From the NCBI GenBank assembly GCA_047626155.1, contig JBLHRR010000182.1:1-9802 (forward strand): a stretch of 9,802 bases of DNA. Direction: 5' to 3'. The notes beneath the pieces were generated by a model that was not told where the DNA came from, did no database searches, and was given only the letters and a program-made list of their open reading frames with translations. Shown one piece after another: positions 6,021 to 9,802 of this stretch (the first letter of the stretch is position 1; every line of letters starts with the position of its first letter). Made by a program: the position numbers and the translations under genes. This DNA is from CALGLS01 sp047626155. Its GTDB lineage: Bacteria > Bacteroidota > Bacteroidia > Chitinophagales > Saprospiraceae.

Positions 6021-6644
6021 TCACTCATTCAAATCATTCAATCTAGCCTTTACCTCATTTTCAGACTTATTCCAAAGCTTTGACAATTCGTAAATCAATG
6101 CTGGACTAAGGTTTATTTTTATTGATGCTTCTTTCGAGTTTAATTCTTGATTTACTCTAAATGACTCAATTGACTCGTCTATTGTCCTTATTGAATCCAG
6201 TTCAATTTCACAGTCATTTATCATCAAGAACCTTCTTGCAAATTCTTTGACACAATCCTTTATTGTTGAAGCTCCTATCCCCTCTTCGGGATTCCATATC
6301 TCTATTGATTTAGGTCTGACTCCATCCTTATTCCTAGGTGCATTATAATCAACCTCAAATAAATCGTTGTCTCCTACTTCATCATAATAGTACCAAAAAT
6401 AGTACTGATCATCTTCTAAATATTTTTCAATAGCTATTGCGTAATCAAGTTGTTTTGCATCATCCTTTAAGAAACGAAGCCCAGCCCTTAAGTAACCTTT
6501 TGCACGTAAGTGAATGCGATCAATTAAGGCTCCGGTCTCATCATAGACATCAATATCCTCATATCCATTTTTAAACATTAATCCATATACTCCCCACCAA
6601 AATCGTTCTGATGATGTCTTTACTATGAGTTTCTTCAATTTCAT
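6021..6644 (-). CDS. Hypothetical protein translationally coupled to purC
   Basis: The 207-residue product belongs to no family I recognise. Its ATG overlaps the purC TGA as ATGA (6644-6641), so it is very likely made from the purC mRNA by termination-reinitiation. It has no signal peptide or membrane segment and is predicted cytosolic. Composition is acidic and aromatic-rich ('FWWGVYG', 'YYFWYYYDEVGDND'), with an N-terminal basic patch (MKLKKLIVK) and a C-terminal predicted helical region 'LIYELSKLWNKSENEVKARL' that may mediate oligomerisation or binding. The link to purine synthesis rests only on gene order; it may be a recent passenger. Confidence 0.8.
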   Translation of the reverse strand: MKLKKLIVKTSSERFWWGVYGLMFKNGYEDIDVYDETGALIDRIHLRAKGYLRAGLRFLKDDAKQLDYAIAIEKYLEDDQYYFWYYYDEVGDNDLFEVDYNAPRNKDGVRPKSIEIWNPEEGIGASTIKDCVKEFARRFLMINDCEIELDSIRTIDESIESFRVNQELNSKEASIKINLSPALIYELSKLWNKSENEVKARLNDLNE

Positions 6645-7600
6645 AATCTAGCCTTCAACCAATTCAAAATCCCATACTCTATGCGCTCCTCTATCTTCCC
6701 CGTCTCCCCTCTCTCAAAACCCTGCCCAGTGATGATTTCAAATAACTCAATATATCGATCCGAAACCTTTTTCACAAACGCATCTGGCATCACAGGCATC
6801 ACCTGGCCTTCCAGCCCCTGAAAGCCATTGTCCATCAACCACTCTCTAACAAACTCCTTGGACAATTGCTTTTGCTTCTCCCCTGCTGCCTGACGTTCTT
6901 CATAGCCTTTTGTGTAAAAATAACGAGAGCTATCCGGCGTATGAATTTCATCAATCACATAAATTTTTCCATCCTTCTTTCCGAATTCATATTTCGTATC
7001 CACCAAGATCAAACCCTGCTTTGCAGCCATCTCGGTACCTCGTTGAAAAAGTGCGTAAGTGTATTGTTCTAATTGTGCATAGTCTTCTTCACTAACAATG
7101 CCCTGCGTAATAATCTCTTCTCTAGAAATATCTTCATCGTGCCCTTCCTCAGCCTTAGTCGCTGGAGTGATAATCGGCATAGGAAACTTATCATTTTCTT
7201 TCATCCCTTCCGGCAAATCCATTCCACATAAAGTTCTGAGGCCAGATTTATACGTCCGTGCCGCATGTCCCGCCATGTATCCACGAATCACCATTTCAAT
7301 AGGATAAGGCTCGCAAGCCACCCCAGCAGTGACATTAGGATCAGGAGAAGCAACTCGCCAGTTTGGAACAATATCACTGGTTGCTTCAAGGAAGTGCGCC
7401 GCCAATTGATTCAGCACCTGTCCTTTATAAGGAATAGGTTTTGGCAAAACATGATCAAAAGAAGATATTCGATCAGAGGCGACCATCACTAAGAGGTCAC
7501 CCAGCGTATAAACATCTCTGACTTTTCCTTTGTAAAAGGCCGTTTGGCCAGGTAGGTTGAAATTAGTTTGTTGAATAGCTAGGTTTTCTATAGTTGCCAC
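6641..7600 (-). CDS. purC: Phosphoribosylaminoimidazole-succinocarboxamide synthase (SAICAR synthetase)
   Basis: The enzyme ligates aspartate to CAIR using ATP to form SAICAR in de novo purine synthesis (cytosol). The 319-residue product has the N-terminal ATP-binding 'KGKVRDVY' (24-31), 'SDRISSFD' (42-49), 'EMVIRGYMAGHA' (102-113), 'VDTKYEFG' (200-207) and 'DEIHTPDSSRY' (217-227), all hallmarks of PurC. Its length matches the long, yeast-like form rather than the ~240-residue E. coli form. The start is GTG (7600-7598); no in-frame ATG lies nearby upstream, and homologues begin at a similar distance before the 'FYKGKVRDVY' motif. A TAnnTTTG box lies 29 bases upstream. It overlaps the downstream unknown gene by 4 bases. 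Confidence 0.95.
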   Translation of the reverse strand: MATIENLAIQQTNFNLPGQTAFYKGKVRDVYTLGDLLVMVASDRISSFDHVLPKPIPYKGQVLNQLAAHFLEATSDIVPNWRVASPDPNVTAGVACEPYPIEMVIRGYMAGHAARTYKSGLRTLCGMDLPEGMKENDKFPMPIITPATKAEEGHDEDISREEIITQGIVSEEDYAQLEQYTYALFQRGTEMAAKQGLILVDTKYEFGKKDGKIYVIDEIHTPDSSRYFYTKGYEERQAAGEKQKQLSKEFVREWLMDNGFQGLEGQVMPVMPDAFVKKVSDRYIELFEIITGQGFERGETGKIEERIEYGILNWLKARL

Positions 7601-7628
7601 GGCACTGAATTTATTGGTAAATAAAGTG

Positions 7629-7636
7629 CAAATGTA
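7629..7636 (-). promoter_or_regulatory. Putative purC promoter, -7 box
   Basis: The minus strand reads TACATTTG, an exact match to the Bacteroidota sigma-ABfr -7 consensus TAnnTTTG, in the 45-bp gap between the NUDIX-like gene and purC. It would give a leader of roughly 20 bases before the GTG. No clear TTTG -33 element lies 19-21 bases further up, so the assignment is moderate. Confidence 0.45.
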
Positions 7637-7645
7637 AGGAATTCT

Positions 7646-8113
7646 CTATATATACTTCGCCTGATTCCGATCAATCAAAATATCCTTAAGCTCCTTCAAA
7701 GAATTATACTCCGCAGGCAACACTTTTTTGAAAGCCTCTTTGACAGCAAAATAAGCGCCTTCTTCCGCTTCCGGCAATTTTTGAATAACGTGGCTTGCTA
7801 GAATCTTCACATCATCCTTAATCATTCTTCTAATGGATGGGATTTCATGCCAGTCTCCTTCAATCGCCAATACTTTCCCTACGACACCATCTCCCTCTAA
7901 TTCAATCATATTGGAAGGTTCAAAAGTCGAAGTTGAAATACTTAGCTTTCCTGCAGGAATCTGCCATTCCTCTGCTCCAGTATTGATTAGGAAGATTTCT
8001 AAGCCTTTTTGATTGACTCTATAAATGCATACTCTGGCATAATCTAAAACACTCATTGCTTGTGGTTTTTTTTTTGTGATTTTTTTTTTGATCGTGCTAC
8101 TGAGTTTTACCAT
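7646..8113 (-). CDS. NUDIX-fold-like protein lacking the NUDIX box
   Basis: The 155-residue product has the first strands of a NUDIX fold: 'YARVCIYRV', 'GLEIFLIN', 'EEWQIPAGKL' (about residues 25-56; NUDIX proteins typically read W.LPGG here). The catalytic box GX5EX7REUXEEXGU that should follow is absent, replaced by a 'FEPSNMIELEGDGVVGKV' stretch, so pyrophosphohydrolase activity is doubtful. The C-terminus is helical. The start is ATG 8113; an alternative ATG at 8056 (residue 20, MSVLDYARV) would place two 10-A tracts in the leader and begin just before the conserved fold, and I think this is at least as likely. It precedes purC by 45 bp on the same strand, with a probable purC promoter between. 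Confidence 0.75.
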   Translation of the reverse strand: MVKLSSTIKKKITKKKPQAMSVLDYARVCIYRVNQKGLEIFLINTGAEEWQIPAGKLSISTSTFEPSNMIELEGDGVVGKVLAIEGDWHEIPSIRRMIKDDVKILASHVIQKLPEAEEGAYFAVKEAFKKVLPAEYNSLKELKDILIDRNQAKYI

Positions 8114-8254
8114 TTACTTTTGGGCGAAAATTACACACATGTAACCCTAAAAAAGGAAATATGTTCGGAGAAAGATAGTAAAAGCTAAGCACTAAAAGTA
8201 TCAGCCAACTGATTTAACCTCTTTCTCTTAGAGGCCAAAAATAGAAAGAATGAT

Positions 8255-8303
8255 TAGAAAAAGATGATTATTACAAAATAAATACACTTTTGATCTTTTT
8301 CTA
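8255..8303. repeat. 11-bp inverted repeat, 27-base loop
   Basis: TAGAAAAAGAT (8255-8265) is perfectly complementary to ATCTTTTTCTA (8293-8303). The stem is AT-rich. The U-rich arm could help termination on either strand, but there is no U-tract beyond the stem. The function is unknown. Confidence 0.35.
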
Positions 8304-8590
8304 TTAATTTAAAACAGCCCTACCTCACTGATTATCAACAAATTAAAACATAAAACTATTTGGTTCCACTATATATTCCTCTAATGACAAAAATCATATT
8401 AATTGTAAATTATCAACTGGGCTGCCCTAGCCAACTTGAACGATTTAACAGAATATGAAATTAATTATACAATATGAACTGGCAGTTATCAGGTACTATA
8501 TGTATTTATTTGCTTTGTTTTTAAAAAGAACGCTCACAACATACGGTTGATGAATAACTCATAAAAATACAAAACCATTAAAGCACCTAA

Positions 8591-8610
8591 ACTATTTTCC
8601 ATAAAATAGT
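8591..8610. repeat. Perfect 8-bp inverted repeat with 4-base spacer
   Basis: ACTATTTT (8591-8598), spacer CCAT, AAAATAGT (8603-8610). It has the same geometry (8 bp, 4-base spacer) as the palindrome upstream of ssrA, but a different sequence. It may be an operator or hairpin upstream of the lamin-tail/CotH gene, or chance in AT-rich DNA. Confidence 0.3.
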
Positions 8611-8673
8611 AAGAACCCAGACCATCAAAAAAAGAGTGTTCGCTCGCTTTTGAAACAAATAAGTTTTACTTTT

Positions 8674-8701
8674 ATGGAAGCTTTTATGCAAAGTCTTCCA
8701 T
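8674..8701. repeat. Strong 11-bp hairpin upstream of the secreted CotH-like gene
   Basis: ATGGAAGCTTT (8674-8684) pairs with AAAG (8690-8693) and CTTCCAT (8695-8701) across one bulged T (8694), with a 5-base loop TATGC. It is the most stable fold in this spacer. It lacks a U-tract on the + strand. It lies about 150 bases before the first ATG of the gene and could be a leader element if transcription begins upstream of it. Confidence 0.4.
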
Positions 8702-8885
8702 TCTGCTTAATAGCTTTAAAAGGTCTAAACCTTTCCCAACCTGAAACTGCTCAGCAAATAACCTGTTAAAAAATTCTCCTTAAAAAGTGATCTTTGGTAG
8801 ACTAGCCTCTGTCGATGACATCAAAGCTGTATTTCAGTCTGATAAAACCATTATGAAAACAAACATATTAGAATTCAAATCAACC

Positions 8886-9802
8886 ATGAATAAACTTACA
8901 ACAATCAGCAAGTTCATTGCAATCTTACTGCTCGTAAACCTTAGTATTACCAGCAGTACCGCACAGCAGATTTACATCAATGAATTTCTAGCCTCCAACT
9001 CCAATGTCAACGTAGATGAATATGATGAAAACGACGACTGGGTTGAACTCTACAATTCCTCCAGCAGCTCCGTCAACATTGGAGGCATGTTCTTTACTGA
9101 TGATTTGATCAACACCACAAAATGGATGATTCCAAATGGAACAACTATTTCCGGAAACGGCTATCTACTTATTTGGTGCGACAATCAGGACAGCCAGGGA
9201 GCTTTGCATACCAATTTCAAATTATCCTCAGGTGGAGAAAGTATCGCATTAGTTGCCGGTGACGGTACGACCATAATAGACAGCTACATCTATGGCCCTC
9301 AAACAGCAAACACATCTCAGGGAAGAGAAACAGACGGAGGCAGCCCATGGACCTTCTTCGCTCAACCAACTCCCGATGAAACCAATAACGCCGGAACAAG
9401 CGTAGCCGCAATACCAGTAGCTTCTCAAAATGGCGGACATTATAACAGTGATATTACAATTACACTTACAACGACTACTCCCGGTGGAACCATTCGTTAT
9501 ACCCTTGATGGATCGGAACCGACTTCTTCTTCTTCCTCTTACTCCAGCTCATTAGACATTGATGAAACAACAGTTTTACGTGCCCGGACATTTAAGCCAG
9601 GAATGGAGCCTAGTCGAACCATGACACATACTTACCTTTACGGCATCGATCATACCATGCCGATTTTTTGTGTTTCCACCGATGATGATAATTTCTTTGG
9701 CGATAACGGTATCTACACCCTTTGGGATGACGACATCGAAGTACCTTGTCACGTGGAGCTTTATGAAACAGATGGAACCTTTGGCTTTCGCCAAGATTTA
9801 GG
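8886..9802 (+). CDS. Secreted lamin-tail / chitobiase-C-like / CotH-type protein, 3' partial
   Basis: The frame stays open to the window edge (305 codons visible). From ATG 8886 the product starts with a typical signal peptide (MNKLTTISK, hydrophobic FIAILLLVNLSI, cleavage likely after STAQ, about residue 27). In-frame ATG 8853 would add 11 residues and is the alternative start; a TAA at 8781-8783 limits the frame upstream. Residues ~29-135 form a lamin-tail domain ('INEFLASNSN', 'DDWVELYN', 'WMIPNGTTISGNGYLLIWCDN', 'LSSGGESIAL', the third motif spanning 80-100). Residues ~175-250 fit a chitobiase/beta-hexosaminidase C-terminal-like domain ('GGTIRYTLDGSEPTSSS', 'VLRARTFKPGMEPS'). From ~258 'MPIFCVSTDDDNFFGDNGIY' and 'VELYETDGTFGFRQD' match the start of CotH-like proteins. 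It is exported, and a T9SS sorting domain is expected beyond the window. Confidence 0.88.
   Translation, partial: MNKLTTISKFIAILLLVNLSITSSTAQQIYINEFLASNSNVNVDEYDENDDWVELYNSSSSSVNIGGMFFTDDLINTTKWMIPNGTTISGNGYLLIWCDNQDSQGALHTNFKLSSGGESIALVAGDGTTIIDSYIYGPQTANTSQGRETDGGSPWTFFAQPTPDETNNAGTSVAAIPVASQNGGHYNSDITITLTTTTPGGTIRYTLDGSEPTSSSSSYSSSLDIDETTVLRARTFKPGMEPSRTMTHTYLYGIDHTMPIFCVSTDDDNFFGDNGIYTLWDDDIEVPCHVELYETDGTFGFRQDL

Larger units (their letters stand above)
8114..8852. other. Long AT-rich intergenic region
   Basis: About 740 bases have no convincing ORF on either strand. It is the shared upstream region of the NUDIX-like gene (-) and the lamin-tail/CotH gene (+). A -7-like box TATTTTTG (8243-8236, minus strand) lies 123 bases before the 8113 ATG, without a -33 partner. 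Three inverted repeats are listed separately (8255-8303, 8591-8610, 8674-8701). I see no tRNA or recognisable riboswitch. Confidence 0.5.

Noticed and set aside
8332..8417. Repeated TTATCAAC (8332-8339 and 8410-8417)
   Set aside because: Only two 8-base copies in AT-rich DNA, with no regular spacing; no support for an array or iteron origin.
9217..9794. Three minus-strand frames opposite the lamin-tail/CotH gene
   Set aside because: They are shadows of a well-supported + strand gene, and their translations are low-complexity and lack any domain signal.

Overview
The window looks like a chromosomal segment of a Bacteroidota bacterium, possibly of the Cytophagia/Cytophagales side. Four things point there: a type IX secretion (T9SS) C-terminal sorting domain, Bacteroidota-style -7 boxes (TAnnTTTG) with little use of Shine-Dalgarno sequences, AT-rich intergenic DNA, and a tmRNA whose tag ends in AMAA like the Cytophaga-type tag. 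No phage, IS, CRISPR or defence genes are visible.

Layout. 2-1786 (+) is the 3' part of a large secreted beta-propeller protein with a T9SS sorting domain. 1922-2587 (+) encodes an unrecognised lipoprotein. 2661-2771 (+) is a tiny possible ORF. It runs tail to tail into 2768-3077 (-), the C-terminal third of a PfkB-family sugar kinase that has lost its 5' part. That remnant sits directly against the terminator (3079-3123) of ssrA (tmRNA, 3138-3509, minus). 3600-3740 contains strong alternative inverted repeats and a + strand terminator and may encode a small structured RNA. 3861-4244 (-) encodes a small secreted protein with its own terminator. 4672-5874 (+) encodes a Lys1-type saccharopine dehydrogenase-like enzyme. 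A GC-rich hairpin flanked by direct repeats (5973-6011) separates it from the convergent minus-strand genes. Those genes, read right to left, are 7646-8113 (NUDIX-like), 7598-7600 start to 6641 (purC, with a -7 box just upstream), and 6021-6644 (unknown, start overlapping the purC stop as ATGA). 8114-8852 is a 0.7 kb non-coding stretch with three hairpins. 8886-9802 (+) is the 5' part of a secreted lamin-tail / chitobiase-C-like / CotH protein cut by the window edge.

Functionally this is housekeeping (trans-translation, purine synthesis, amino-acid dehydrogenase) mixed with surface and secreted proteins. The genes do not form one pathway. The parts most worth a second look are the candidate structured RNA next to ssrA, the kinase remnant abutting the ssrA terminator, the unknown protein translationally coupled to purC, and the two 10-A tracts at the start of the NUDIX-like gene. 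I did not find a convincing complete new system.
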